Positions 38,467 to 46,809 are shown, counted from the stretch's first letter. The stretch is DNA of 64,000 nucleotides from Enterococcus mundtii (GCF_013394305.1 NZ_AP019810.1:1991501-2055500); one strand, 5' to 3'. Translations and numbers: made by a program. The notes: generated from the letters alone by a model not told the origin.

Positions 38467-38838
38467 ATGAATTTATCGAATATTCAATCTAGTGAAGAAT
38501 ACTTAAAACATTATAGAGAATTTATGGAAAACTGTTTTTCCATCAACTATCCACTTTTAGCTTCTTTTTACAAAGAACTTCATCATCGTTTTTTAGAGGT
38601 CGTCTCTCAAAAGGACGGACCTGTGTTTGAACAATTACAAGAGCTGTTGGGGATCGATGCACAGCTACAGATACTTTACGAAATGGCGGAATGTATCGAA
38701 TCGTTGAAATTAGAAATGAATGAAGAGAAAATCATTGAAATGATCAAGAGAGATAGCTTTTCTTTTTATAGAGAACGGATAGGGTTAACGAAGAAAGATC
38801 CTATTCCGCGCGGATTGATCTATCTGAGTGAAAAATAG
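38467..38838 (+). CDS. Hypothetical protein, 123 aa
   Basis: I do not recognise a family. The protein is mostly helical by composition, without signal peptide or membrane helix, so cytoplasmic. 'FEQLQELLGIDAQLQILYEM' (about 60-79) matches 'WKLLPEILGIDAKMSLVVDL' in the broken gene at 4036, and the ends also align, so both belong to one small family. AGAAGGAGAGG before ATG 38467 is a strong ribosome site. Stand-alone gene, with a terminator upstream and a hairpin repeat downstream. The four-helix look recalls bacteriocin immunity proteins, but nothing in the context supports that. Confidence 0.7.
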   Translation: MNLSNIQSSEEYLKHYREFMENCFSINYPLLASFYKELHHRFLEVVSQKDGPVFEQLQELLGIDAQLQILYEMAECIESLKLEMNEEKIIEMIKRDSFSFYRERIGLTKKDPIPRGLIYLSEK

Positions 38839-38947
38839 CCAGTCAATCTTACAGCTATTTCTCTATCAAGGGAAAAGATTCGACATAGTTTTTAATACAC
38901 ATAATCAGCGACTGTTTGTTTAGTAGAACATCTCTTTTGTCCTATTC

Positions 38948-38975
38948 TTGTGATAATTATCATGTATTCTAGTAT
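38948..38975 (+). promoter_or_regulatory. Orphan promoter-like sequence with Fur-like palindrome
   Basis: TTGTGA, 16 bases, TAGTAT. TGATAATTATCA (38951-38962), a perfect palindrome resembling half of a Fur-type box, overlaps the -35. No gene follows on this strand, only repeat copy C. Confidence 0.35.
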
Positions 38976-39000
38976 GGATTGGATTTTAATATACAGAAAA

Positions 39001-39103
39001 GCTGTGACCTAAGTGTTCAGCCCTGAGAAATAAGCGTGAAACCCAGAAAATTCCTCTTGGAATTTTTGAGGTCTCACGCTTATTTCTGAAGGAGCTACTT
39101 CAC
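39001..39103 (+). repeat. Intergenic hairpin repeat, copy C
   Basis: Blocks AAGTGTTCAGCCCTGAG, AAATAAGCGTGA and CTTATTTCTGAAGGAGCTACTTC match the copy at 56.2 kb. AATAAGCGTGA pairs with TCACGCTTATT, and AAAATTCC with GGAATTTT at the tip. It lies between convergent genes and lacks the family's distal CCGTTTATTCGG block. Confidence 0.75.
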
Positions 39104-39104
39104 A

Positions 39105-40052
39105 TTATCGCCAAATAATTACTGGATCTTCTGCTTCCACGATCCTGTCACTCTGGGATAAGAGAAAATCTACTGCGGAGGCGCCGATTTTTTTAGGGGA
39201 GAAATCAATAGTTGAAAAGGCTAATATCTCACTATATGGTAGATTTCCTTCACCTATGACAGTGAAATCTTTTTTATGAATGAATCCTGCCTGTTTCATT
39301 CCTGAAATTACACCGGCTGCTGTATCATCGCCATTGACATAGATTACCTCTGGAATAGAGGCGAGAGTTGTGATCTCTATTGCGAACGCATAGCCATCTG
39401 CATAGGTTTCGATACCAGTGAAATAGTTTTTTCCTTCAATCGCTTTTCCAAAATACATTTCATAAGCAGTCAATTTGTTTTTTGTGGTCTGGCTTTGTGA
39501 GGCACTGCGTTTAGTAGTAAAGATGACCCTGGAAATACCACGGGTATGCAGGGTAAGAAACAATTGATCATACACTTTTTTTCGATCTGGATAAATCATG
39601 GCAAGGTCGTCATTGTCCATCTTTTCAGTTGAGACGATTTTTCCTTTGAAGCGAAGAGGTTCAAGTAGTTCATCAATTTTTGTTCGTGACGTCAGAATAA
39701 GACCGTCGATCATTTTTTGCTCTAGTAATGTGTAATAGTGACTCTCCGTCTCCTTTTCATAATAAGTAGGAAGTAATAATACTTGATACCCTTTACTTTT
39801 TGCCTGATACAAGATACTGTCCACCAACTGATTATAACAAGAACTGTTGTTAGGCAAGGTAACACCTAAAGTATAGGTTTCTCCTTTACTCAATTTTACA
39901 GCATTGCCGTTCACCACATAGTTCGTCTCTTCAATAACGGATTGGACTTTTTTTCGTAAATCATCGGATACGTAACGGTCATTATTTATCACTCTGGAAA
40001 CGGTAGATTTGGATACTCCTGACATTTTTGCGATCTCTCGAATCGTAACGAT
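39105..40052 (-). CDS. LacI-family transcriptional regulator
   Basis: N-terminal HTH 'TIREIAKMSGVSKSTVSRVI' and hinge, then a periplasmic-binding-protein-like effector domain ('YTLGVTLPNNSSCYN', 'VIYVNGDDTAAGV'). The expected start lies just before TIREIA, and GGAGG (40061-40065) is ideally placed for a codon at 40052-40050, but that codon is ATC, not ATG. The nearest upstream in-frame ATG (40136) would add 28 unrelated residues and overlap the divergent phosphatase gene. Either ATC is used, or the start was lost by one base change. It diverges from a HAD phosphatase with a perfect palindrome between them, so it likely controls that gene. Confidence 0.75.
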   Translation of the reverse strand: MVTIREIAKMSGVSKSTVSRVINNDRYVSDDLRKKVQSVIEETNYVVNGNAVKLSKGETYTLGVTLPNNSSCYNQLVDSILYQAKSKGYQVLLLPTYYEKETESHYYTLLEQKMIDGLILTSRTKIDELLEPLRFKGKIVSTEKMDNDDLAMIYPDRKKVYDQLFLTLHTRGISRVIFTTKRSASQSQTTKNKLTAYEMYFGKAIEGKNYFTGIETYADGYAFAIEITTLASIPEVIYVNGDDTAAGVISGMKQAGFIHKKDFTVIGEGNLPYSEILAFSTIDFSPKKIGASAVDFLLSQSDRIVEAEDPVIIWR

Positions 40053-40072
40053 GGGATTTTCCTCCTTTTCTC

Positions 40073-40103
40073 TTGACTTGGGACGCGTCCCAGTAGGTAT
40101 ACT
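40073..40103 (+). promoter_or_regulatory. Promoter and operator of the HAD phosphatase gene
   Basis: TTGACT, 19 bases, TATACT. The spacer holds TGGGACGCGTCCCA (40079-40092), a perfect 14-bp palindrome with central CG as in LacI-family operators. The divergent LacI-type protein is the obvious ligand. Confidence 0.68.
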
Positions 40104-40125
40104 TTTTCTGAAAGGTGGTAATGGA

Positions 40126-40941
40126 ATGACAATCAAAATGATCGCTGTAGATATGGATGGTACATTTTTGAATGATCAAAAGAAATACAATGAAGAACGC
40201 TTTAAGAAACTTTTTGACTTACTACAGGAAAAAGAAATAAAGTTTGTTGTAGCAAGTGGAAATCAATATTTCCAGTTGCGTTCATTCTTCCCTGATCTTT
40301 ATAAAAGTATAGCATTCGTAGCAGAAAATGGGGCAAATATTTTAATTGGTGAAGACCATGTGTACAATGCAGAATTACGTCCTGAAAAAATCGTTCAGAC
40401 ATTAGATGTATTGGAAGAGTTAGCGCCCATGAACTTGATCTTATGTGGGAAACAGAGTGCCTATCTCTCTAATACGGTTTCTAAGGAATTGTTTGAACGT
40501 GCAAGTTTTTACTACCCGAAGCTTGAAAAGGTAGAAGACCTGTATACGTTAGCTAAGGGAGAAGAAACGATTTTCAAGTTTGCTTTATCCTTCAATGAGC
40601 AAGAAGTGGCAGAAAAACTAACTGCCTTAAAGCATTCTTTAGGAGAGGGATTGATACCGGTCTCTAGTGGTCATGGAGATATCGATTTGATCATCCCTGG
40701 TGTCCACAAACTAAACGGGTTACGCTTGTTAGGCAAAAAATGGGGAATCAACGAGGATGAGATTGCTACGTTTGGCGATAGCGGGAATGACTTTGAAATG
40801 ATCCAACAGATCAAGCACAGTTTTGCTATGGAAAATGGACAGCCCAAGATCAAAGAAGCAGCTACGACGATTATCGGATCAAATAATACAGAGGCTGTAC
40901 TCGATACGATCCAAGCAATTGTAGAAGGGAAATATACGTAA
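40126..40941 (+). CDS. Cof-type HAD phosphatase
   Basis: The 271-aa HAD-superfamily IIB hydrolase begins 'KMIAVDMDGTFLNDQKKY' with the two catalytic Asp in D-M-D-G-T, then 'VVASGNQYFQ' (motif II), a Lys-containing cap and 'ATFGDSGNDFEMI' (motif IV). Such enzymes dephosphorylate sugar phosphates, FMN or PLP. AAAGGTGG lies 9 bases before ATG 40126. It is divergent from a LacI-type regulator with a shared operator, suggesting a sugar-phosphate substrate. Natural substrate unknown. Confidence 0.88.
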   Translation: MTIKMIAVDMDGTFLNDQKKYNEERFKKLFDLLQEKEIKFVVASGNQYFQLRSFFPDLYKSIAFVAENGANILIGEDHVYNAELRPEKIVQTLDVLEELAPMNLILCGKQSAYLSNTVSKELFERASFYYPKLEKVEDLYTLAKGEETIFKFALSFNEQEVAEKLTALKHSLGEGLIPVSSGHGDIDLIIPGVHKLNGLRLLGKKWGINEDEIATFGDSGNDFEMIQQIKHSFAMENGQPKIKEAATTIIGSNNTEAVLDTIQAIVEGKYT

Positions 40942-40954
40942 CTTAGTGGTGGCA

Positions 40955-41090
40955 AATTACCGAAACATTGAGCTATAAGAAATAAGGCATCATCCACGAA
41001 AATTGTTTTTCAAATTTTTGTGGATGATGCCTTATTTTTCAAAGAGGTTCCATTTGTTTCCGCCGTTTATTCGGTTTTAAGTAGTGTGAG
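40955..41090 (+). repeat. Intergenic hairpin repeat, copy D
   Basis: AAATAAGGCATCATCCAC pairs with GTGGATGATGCCTTATTT (perfect 18 bp), with AAAATTG/CAAATTTTT at the tip; CCGCCGTTTATTCGGTTTTA follows. Between convergent genes. Its stem resembles copy B (GGCGCCATCCAC) but with matched changes on both arms. Confidence 0.78.
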
Positions 41091-41107
41091 ATAGAAACTT
41101 GCTGCGT

Positions 41108-41368
41108 TTATTTTTTGATGATCATATTGATGGCTTGTTCCATTTTTTTTGCTTGTTCCTCCACACTGTTTTCTGGATGCTCCAAGCAGTTTTTTAAATT
41201 TTCGGCAACGATCATCCCCATGACACGATCAATACTCGAACGAACAGCGCTTAATTGTGTAATGATATCCATGCACTCTTTTTCCTCGTCAATCATTTTT
41301 TGGATACCACGAATTTGTCCTTCTGTACGTCTCAAGCGATTTAGAATTGTTTTGTTGTCAATAGTCAT
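41108..41368 (-). CDS. cstR: CstR-type persulfide-sensing repressor
   Basis: The 86-aa four-helix CsoR-superfamily protein has Cys32 ('KECMDII') and Cys61 ('KNCLEHPE'), matching the Cys31/Cys60 pair of staphylococcal CstR; the copper-binding His of true CsoR is not at the expected place. CstR is derepressed when persulfides cross-link the two thiols. ATG 41368 gives a 7-base spacing from GGAGG; ATG 41371 is also possible. It diverges from a rhodanese and a CoA-disulfide reductase/rhodanese, the classic CstR targets, and two operators lie between. The gene name is by this combined evidence. Confidence 0.85.
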   Translation of the reverse strand: MTIDNKTILNRLRRTEGQIRGIQKMIDEEKECMDIITQLSAVRSSIDRVMGMIVAENLKNCLEHPENSVEEQAKKMEQAINMIIKK

Positions 41369-41392
41369 CATAGAACCTCCCACTCTTTTTTT

Positions 41393-41423
41393 GCAAATAA
41401 TACCCTATATAGGTATTATTTGC
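41393..41423. promoter_or_regulatory. CstR operator 1
   Basis: GCAAATAATACC (41393-41404) and GGTATTATTTGC (41412-41423) are perfect 12-bp arms around CTATATA, just upstream of cstR. The TACC...GGTA core recurs in operator 2. Confidence 0.75.
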
Positions 41424-41464
41424 AAATGAAAACTGCAACTTTTTGAAATTAAAAGTTTTAATGG

Positions 41465-41512
41465 TTGACATAATCACATTTATCGTGTTGAATATACCCC
41501 AGTAGGTATATT
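41465..41512 (+). promoter_or_regulatory. Promoter and CstR operator 2
   Basis: TTGACA at 41465 begins the promoter (the -10, perhaps TTGAAT at 41488, is weak). AATATACC (41491-41498) and GGTATATT (41505-41512) are perfect 8-bp arms around CCAGTA and would overlap the -10 and start site. Confidence 0.72.
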
Positions 41513-41539
41513 TTTCTAAAAAAAGAGGAGAGAATGAAA

Positions 41540-41851
41540 ATGGGATTATTTCAACTTAGTCAATCAATAACAGTAAAGGATTTGCAAGATAAATTAAAAG
41601 AAAACATCCAATTGATCGATGTTAGAACACCGTCTGAATACCGAGGTGGGCATATTAAGCAAGCGGAAAATATTCCTTTACACCGTATTAGTACGTATAA
41701 TGGGGATAAACAAGCACCAGTATACGTTATTTGTCAGTCAGGAATGCGTAGTAAGCAAGCGACGAAAGAATTAAAAAATCTTGGTTATCAGGCAATCAAT
41801 ATTCGTGGCGGGATGAATCAATGGTTTGGGGAAAAGATTGGAGGAAGATAA
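41540..41851 (+). CDS. Rhodanese-domain sulfurtransferase
   Basis: The 103-aa single rhodanese domain has 'LIDVRTPSEYRGGHI' and the active-site loop 'VICQSGMRS' with catalytic Cys at about residue 65, which carries sulfane sulfur as a persulfide. ATG 41540 is chosen for its spacing from GAGGAG; ATG 41534 is nearly as likely. It is 3 bases upstream of the CoA-disulfide reductase/rhodanese gene and divergent from cstR, so it belongs to the persulfide detoxification operon. Confidence 0.9.
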   Translation: MGLFQLSQSITVKDLQDKLKENIQLIDVRTPSEYRGGHIKQAENIPLHRISTYNGDKQAPVYVICQSGMRSKQATKELKNLGYQAINIRGGMNQWFGEKIGGR

Positions 41852-41854
41852 AAA

Positions 41855-43510
41855 ATGAAATTTGTGATAATTGGCGGTGTTGCTGGAGGGATGTCTGCGG
41901 CCACTCGTTTAAGACGACTGCAAGAAGATGCAGAAATCGTTGTTTTTGAAAAAGGGCCCAATGTTTCTTTTGCTAATTGTGGCCTTCCTTACTATCTTTC
42001 TGGTGAAATCGATGAAAGAGAAAAGCTCTTGATCCAAACACCTGAAAGTTTAGCTGCACGCTTTCGTCTGGACGTTCGAGTGAAGCATGAAGTCACAGCG
42101 ATTTTTCCAGAAACAAAAGAAGTGGAAGTTTCTCATGGAGAGGAATCCCGCAAAGAAACGTATGATGCCCTTTTGCTTTCTCCAGGAGCTAAACCCTTTA
42201 TACCTGAGATCACAGGCTTGTCTGAGGCAAAAAATGTATTTACTGTGAGAAATGTTCCAGATGTTGATGCTATCATGGAAAAATTAGAGGAACAACCTCG
42301 TAAAGTGGTAGTTATTGGCGCCGGTTTTATTGGGATCGAAGTAGCAGAAAATCTAAAAAAGCGTGGATTGGATGTAACGATCGTCGAACGGACTCCGCAA
42401 GTCGTACCGACGTTGGATGAAGAGATGGCTTCTTTTGTACAAAAAGAATTAGAAAATAATGATGTTCAAGTTTTAACAAATTGTGCTGTTACTAGTTTTG
42501 AAGAACAAGGAAACATGCTTCGTCTAGAAAATGGCGAAATGTTAGAGTCAGATTTGACGATTCTTTCGGTGGGAGTCCAACCAGATAGTCGCTTAGCTGA
42601 GATGGCAGGTTTAACGTTGGGATTACGTGGCGGTATCGTTGTGGATGAGCATTATCAAACAAGTGATTCGGCAATCTTTGCAGTAGGAGATGCGATTGTC
42701 GTGAAACATCAAATCACGAAGGAACCTGCATTGATTTCTTTAGCTTCGCCTGCGAATCGACAAGGACGACAAGCTGCTGATAACATGGCTGGGCGGCCAC
42801 GCCTGAATCAAGGCAGCCTTGGAACGGCTATTGTTCGAGCATTTGGTCAGACAGCTGCCTCCACAGGTATCACTGAACGACAAGCAAAAAAAGCAGGTTT
42901 ATCTTTTCAAGTCCTCCATGCTTCAGGTAAAGATCATGCTGGCTATTACCCTGGTGCAACGGACTTGTTGTTGAAATTGATCTTCCATCCGGAAACTGGG
43001 GAAATCTATGGAGCTCAAGGAATCGGTCAAAAAGGGATAGATAAACGAATCGATATTCTTGCGACAGCCATTAAAGGGCATTTGACAGTCTTCGACCTGC
43101 CAGAGTTAGAACTGACTTATGCACCGCCTTTTGGTTCAGCGAAAGATCCAGTAAATATGCTAGGCTATATTGCGATGAATGTCATCGAAGGATTGAGTGA
43201 GATGATACAGTGGCATGAATTGCCAGAAGAATTAGCACATGGGAAACAATTGCTTGATGTTCGGAATAAAGAAGAGTGGCAGAATGGTTATTTCCCAGAG
43301 GCCATTCATATTCCTTTATCTGAATTACGTCAACGATTGGACGAATTGGATAAAGAGCAAGAATATATCGTCAGTTGTCATAGTGGATTACGTAGCTACT
43401 TAGCAGAAAGAATCTTGAAACAAGCGGGATTCACTGTGAAAAATTTAGATGGCGCTTTTTCTCTGTACCAAGCCGTCAGACCAGATGAATTATGCTATCC
43501 TCAAGGGTAG
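41855..43510 (+). CDS. CoA-disulfide reductase with rhodanese domain
   Basis: The 551-aa fusion has FAD motif 'FVIIGGVAGGMSAATRL', redox Cys42 in 'SFANCGLPYYLSG', NAD motif 'VVVIGAGFIGIEVAENL' (about 150-166), dimerisation domain and a C-terminal rhodanese (about 460-551) with Cys508 in 'IVSCHSGLRS'. Such CoADR-RHD enzymes reduce CoA persulfide or polysulfide with NADH. AGGAAG lies before ATG 41855. Coupled to the small rhodanese and under CstR operators, it forms the reductive half of the module. Confidence 0.93.
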   Translation: MKFVIIGGVAGGMSAATRLRRLQEDAEIVVFEKGPNVSFANCGLPYYLSGEIDEREKLLIQTPESLAARFRLDVRVKHEVTAIFPETKEVEVSHGEESRKETYDALLLSPGAKPFIPEITGLSEAKNVFTVRNVPDVDAIMEKLEEQPRKVVVIGAGFIGIEVAENLKKRGLDVTIVERTPQVVPTLDEEMASFVQKELENNDVQVLTNCAVTSFEEQGNMLRLENGEMLESDLTILSVGVQPDSRLAEMAGLTLGLRGGIVVDEHYQTSDSAIFAVGDAIVVKHQITKEPALISLASPANRQGRQAADNMAGRPRLNQGSLGTAIVRAFGQTAASTGITERQAKKAGLSFQVLHASGKDHAGYYPGATDLLLKLIFHPETGEIYGAQGIGQKGIDKRIDILATAIKGHLTVFDLPELELTYAPPFGSAKDPVNMLGYIAMNVIEGLSEMIQWHELPEELAHGKQLLDVRNKEEWQNGYFPEAIHIPLSELRQRLDELDKEQEYIVSCHSGLRSYLAERILKQAGFTVKNLDGAFSLYQAVRPDELCYPQG

Positions 43511-43748
43511 AACTTGAGGGTGTGACCGACGAGCTTTGTAAGGGAAGTAGTAAGCTTGGATGATCGTTTTTCTATTTTTAGAACTTGGCGCTTTTTTAGG
43601 CTATTTTTTTGAAGGATAGGAGCTGACGAATGACAAAACTCCAACCTTTCATCGATACAACTAGACAGAATACGTCAATTGTTTATAGGCGATTCCTCAG
43701 TTTTTTTCTATAATGAACAACTAGTGAAAATGAAAGGGGATGGCAGAG

Positions 43749-44531
43749 ATGCACAAAATGAAAAAAGTACTTTTTGCTGCACTGATCGCCAGCAGTTTCT
43801 TTCTTTGTCAGACAGTCAGGGCAGATTCAAGTCAGCCACCATCAGAAACCAGTGAGTCACAGATCCAGGAGAGTCAGGAGCCACTAGACTCGTCACATAC
43901 ACCTCCTAACGAAGCTGATCCATCAGATTCGACTCGCTGGGAGAAGTTGGAGCAACAACGTAAAGAATTGGAAGATACGTTGGAACAAGCGAAACAACAA
44001 CTTATCGAAAAACAAAAGGAAATCGATCAAACAGTGAACGATTTAGCAAATCAAGCAGTGAGTGATCGCGATGAGTTAGCTGAGAAAATAGCTGAAGAGC
44101 GAGAAAAAGCCGAATTAGCAAAACAAAAAATAGCATCTGCGACCCAACGGACAACCGAAGTACAAACGGAATTGCAAGATTTAGCAACGTCTACGGTTGC
44201 GTCAGTGGATCAGACACAAGCGGATATTCAAGCAGCTCGTACGGAAATCCATGAAAAAGCAGCAGAAGCTCAAGCGGCAATGGCCGATTTCGAAGCAAGA
44301 AAAGCGGATTTGTCTGCCAGTATCGAAAGAATCAAGGCGACCTTACATTCCGCCGGAAAACGGTCGGTAGAAGCGGGGACAGTTACTAAAACAGAAACAA
44401 AAGTAGTGGAAGAACAACCCGCGAAGACATTACCAAAAACGGACGATCGCCGGTCAATTTATTTGTCAGTGATTGGTAGCTTGTGCTTGCTGGTTGTTTT
44501 TGTCGGTGCTGTGTATCAAAAAAGAGTTTGA
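43749..44531 (+). CDS. Coiled-coil surface protein with LPKTD sorting-like signal
   Basis: The 260-aa precursor has a signal peptide (to about residue 26, 'VRA'), a Ser/Pro/Glu-rich stretch, a long coiled coil (about 65-215, heptads rich in E/K/Q/A) and a C-terminal sorting-like end: 'LPKTD', a hydrophobic helix and 'QKRV'. Sortase A normally needs Gly (LPxTG); Asp at that place is unusual, so anchoring may use another sortase or be lost and leave a membrane-anchored protein. ATG 43749 is chosen since AAAGGGG abuts the ATG at 43740. Single gene with its own terminator. Function unknown. Confidence 0.8.
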   Translation: MHKMKKVLFAALIASSFFLCQTVRADSSQPPSETSESQIQESQEPLDSSHTPPNEADPSDSTRWEKLEQQRKELEDTLEQAKQQLIEKQKEIDQTVNDLANQAVSDRDELAEKIAEEREKAELAKQKIASATQRTTEVQTELQDLATSTVASVDQTQADIQAARTEIHEKAAEAQAAMADFEARKADLSASIERIKATLHSAGKRSVEAGTVTKTETKVVEEQPAKTLPKTDDRRSIYLSVIGSLCLLVVFVGAVYQKRV

Positions 44532-44557
44532 GTGTGATATCTCAAACTCTTTTTTTG
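44523..44557 (+). terminator. Terminator after the coiled-coil surface protein
   Basis: AGAGTTTGAG pairs with CTCAAACTCT (10 bp) followed by seven T; the 5' arm includes the stop codon. Confidence 0.92.
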
Positions 44558-44702
44558 TTGTTTGAAAATAACGGATTGATTATTGGTATATATTTATTTT
44601 GAAAAATAAATGGTCGGATAATAGATTTTTCCGTTCGTTTTCGTTGCTTTTACTGGTTTTTTAAATGTATTCAATCAATGCTTCCTATTTTTTTGGATAA
44701 AT

Positions 44703-44743
44703 GGTATACTCGTTTTATTGTTTTTAGATATTTTCTAGAAAAT
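44703..44743 (+). promoter_or_regulatory. nagE promoter and palindromic operator
   Basis: TGGTATACT (extended -10 at 44703-44710, weak -35) is followed by ATTTTCTAGAAAAT (44730-44743), a perfect 14-bp palindrome just after the expected start, a typical repressor site. A CGCTC/GAGCG hairpin lies further down the leader at about 44763-44778. Confidence 0.5.
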
Positions 44744-44801
44744 TTACAAAAATAACGATAAACGCTCTTTCACGAGCGGAGAGAAAATAGGAGTGGAAAG
44801 A

Positions 44802-46796
44802 ATGAAAGCATATATGCAACGAATGGGTCGCTCATTGATGTTGCCAGTAGCAGTCTTACCAGCGGCTTCTTTACTGGTTGGTCTTGCGAATTGGTTCGTA
44901 GGAGTAGGCATCAGTAATGCGGGAACGACCTTCTTAATGAATGCGGGGCTAGCGATTCTTAACCATCTTGCCTTATTGTTTGCGGTGGGTTTGGCATTGG
45001 GAATGTCAAAAGACAAAGATGGATCAGCTGCTTTGGCAGGATTGGTCGCTTACTTGATCCCTCAAACCGTTTTATCTGCGGATTCAGTACAAGGATTATT
45101 GCATCTGGGAGATCTCACTGAAGTCAATCCGGCTTTCAATACAATGGATAACAATGTATTTGTTGGAATCGTGGCAGGATTAGTCGCTGCTGCGATGTAT
45201 AATCGGTTTAGCCAAGTGAAATTACCTATGGCCTTATCATTTTTTAGTGGGAAACGCTTAGTTCCGATCATGTCTGCCTTGAGCATGTTGGTTATTTCTG
45301 CGATATTATTATTTATTTGGCCAACTGTTTATGATGTACTGGTTTCCTTTGGGAAGGGGATTTCTCAATTAGGGTTTGTCGGTGCAGGACTATACGGTTT
45401 CTTCAATCGTTTATTGATTCCAACAGGCTTACATCATGCACTGAATTCTGTTTTTTGGTTCGATGTGGCAGGTATCAATGATATTGGAAACTTTTTAGCT
45501 GGACAACAAGCGTTAGATAGTGGAAAAGCAATAATTGGGCAAACCGGTATGTATCAAGCTGGGTTTTTCCCAGTCATGATGTTCGGTTTACCTGCTGGGG
45601 CCTTTGCTATTTATCAAAGTGCACGTCCAGAAAAGAAAAAACAAGTCGCTTCTTTGATGCTAGCAGCCGGTTTTGCTGCGTTCTTTACAGGTGTGACTGA
45701 ACCATTAGAATTTTCATTTATGTTTGTGGCGTGGCCGTTGTATGTTATCCATGCCATTTTTACAGGAATTTCATTAGCAATCAGTGCCTTTTTCCATTGG
45801 ACAGCTGGTTTTGCTTTTAGCGCTGGTTTTGTGGATTACTTTTTGTCGTTGCAGAATCCAGTCGCCAATCAACCATTGATGTTGCTCGTTCAAGGAGTAT
45901 TTTTTGCAGCTATCTATTATTTTGGCTTCCGCTTTGCCATCAACAAGTTCAATTTGATGACACCAGGAAGAGAAACAGAAATTGGCGAAGAGACACCTGA
46001 TATTGCTACGGGAACTAATGAATTTAGCCAACTAGCTGCGGTGATCTATGATGCACTAGGTGGAAAAGAAAATGTAAAAGCAATCGACAATTGTACGACA
46101 CGCTTGCGTCTGCAGGTAAAAGACACAGCAAAAGTAAATCAAGAAGCGATTAAACAAACTGGTGTCCCAGGGGTAAAAGTAATTGATCAAACAAATATTC
46201 AAGTCATTGTAGGCACACAGGTCCAATTTGTAGCAGACGAAATGACGAAACTCCAACAAGGTAGTAAGGTAGCGCAAGAGACCGCTCAATCAATTTCTCA
46301 CCAAGATGTGCCGGTTTCTGCTTCAAAGACAAGTAAGGAAACATTTGAACTCTATGCACCGGCGCTCGGTAAAATCATTCCGATCACTGAAGTCGGCGAT
46401 CCTGTTTTTGCAGAAAAAATGATGGGTGATGGCTATGCAGTCCTGCCGGAAGCAAAAGAAATATTTGCACCAATCAATGGAACGATCACTAGTATATTTC
46501 CAACGAAACATGCACTGGGGATCGAAACAGATAATGGGCTTGAAGTGTTGGTGCATATGGGAATCAACACGGTTGATTTACAAGGAGAACCCTTCACTCT
46601 TTATGTCAAACAAGCACAACGAGTGGAACGAGGTCAATTATTGGCAGTTGTTGACTTAGCGATGCTAGAAAAAGCAGGCAAACAAACAGATATGATCGTT
46701 GTATTTACAAATAGTGAGAAAGTTGAAAGTCTAACCATTGAAAAAAGACCGCTGGTTGAGGCGAATGAGGTGATTGGACAAGTCCAGTCATTGTGA
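44802..46796 (+). CDS. nagE: PTS N-acetylglucosamine permease, EIICBA
   Basis: The 664-aa protein has the domain order IIC-IIB-IIA. IIC (about 1-385) contains 'LLIPTGLHHALN' and 'GVTEPLEFSFMF'. IIB has phospho-Cys431 in 'NCTTRLRLQV', and IIA has phospho-His585 in 'VLVHMGINT'. The IIC region matches NagE (GlcNAc) rather than PtsG, so it imports N-acetylglucosamine as the 6-phosphate. ATG 44802 has GGAGTGG 5 bases upstream; GTG 44793 overlaps that site. Single-gene unit with a palindrome near its promoter and a bidirectional terminator after it; nagA/nagB are not here. Confidence 0.9.
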   Translation: MKAYMQRMGRSLMLPVAVLPAASLLVGLANWFVGVGISNAGTTFLMNAGLAILNHLALLFAVGLALGMSKDKDGSAALAGLVAYLIPQTVLSADSVQGLLHLGDLTEVNPAFNTMDNNVFVGIVAGLVAAAMYNRFSQVKLPMALSFFSGKRLVPIMSALSMLVISAILLFIWPTVYDVLVSFGKGISQLGFVGAGLYGFFNRLLIPTGLHHALNSVFWFDVAGINDIGNFLAGQQALDSGKAIIGQTGMYQAGFFPVMMFGLPAGAFAIYQSARPEKKKQVASLMLAAGFAAFFTGVTEPLEFSFMFVAWPLYVIHAIFTGISLAISAFFHWTAGFAFSAGFVDYFLSLQNPVANQPLMLLVQGVFFAAIYYFGFRFAINKFNLMTPGRETEIGEETPDIATGTNEFSQLAAVIYDALGGKENVKAIDNCTTRLRLQVKDTAKVNQEAIKQTGVPGVKVIDQTNIQVIVGTQVQFVADEMTKLQQGSKVAQETAQSISHQDVPVSASKTSKETFELYAPALGKIIPITEVGDPVFAEKMMGDGYAVLPEAKEIFAPINGTITSIFPTKHALGIETDNGLEVLVHMGINTVDLQGEPFTLYVKQAQRVERGQLLAVVDLAMLEKAGKQTDMIVVFTNSEKVESLTIEKRPLVEANEVIGQVQSL

Positions 46797-46809
46797 AGCG
46801 TGTGTGAGT

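Noticed and set aside
40671-40997. Minus-strand ORF across the end of the HAD gene
   Set aside because: Shadow of the phosphatase coding frame, and it would run through repeat copy D.
41108-41368. Copper sensor CsoR
   Set aside because: The Cys-His-Cys copper site is not present in the right spacing and the neighbours are sulfur-transfer genes, not copper transporters.
43636-43719. 27-codon ORF starting ATGACAAAACTCC
   Set aside because: The ribosome site is weak, the product has no features, and it runs into the promoter of the surface protein gene.
44802-46796. Glucose permease PtsG
   Set aside because: The IIC sequence follows NagE over its whole length, including the LNS-x-FWF region after PTGLHH.
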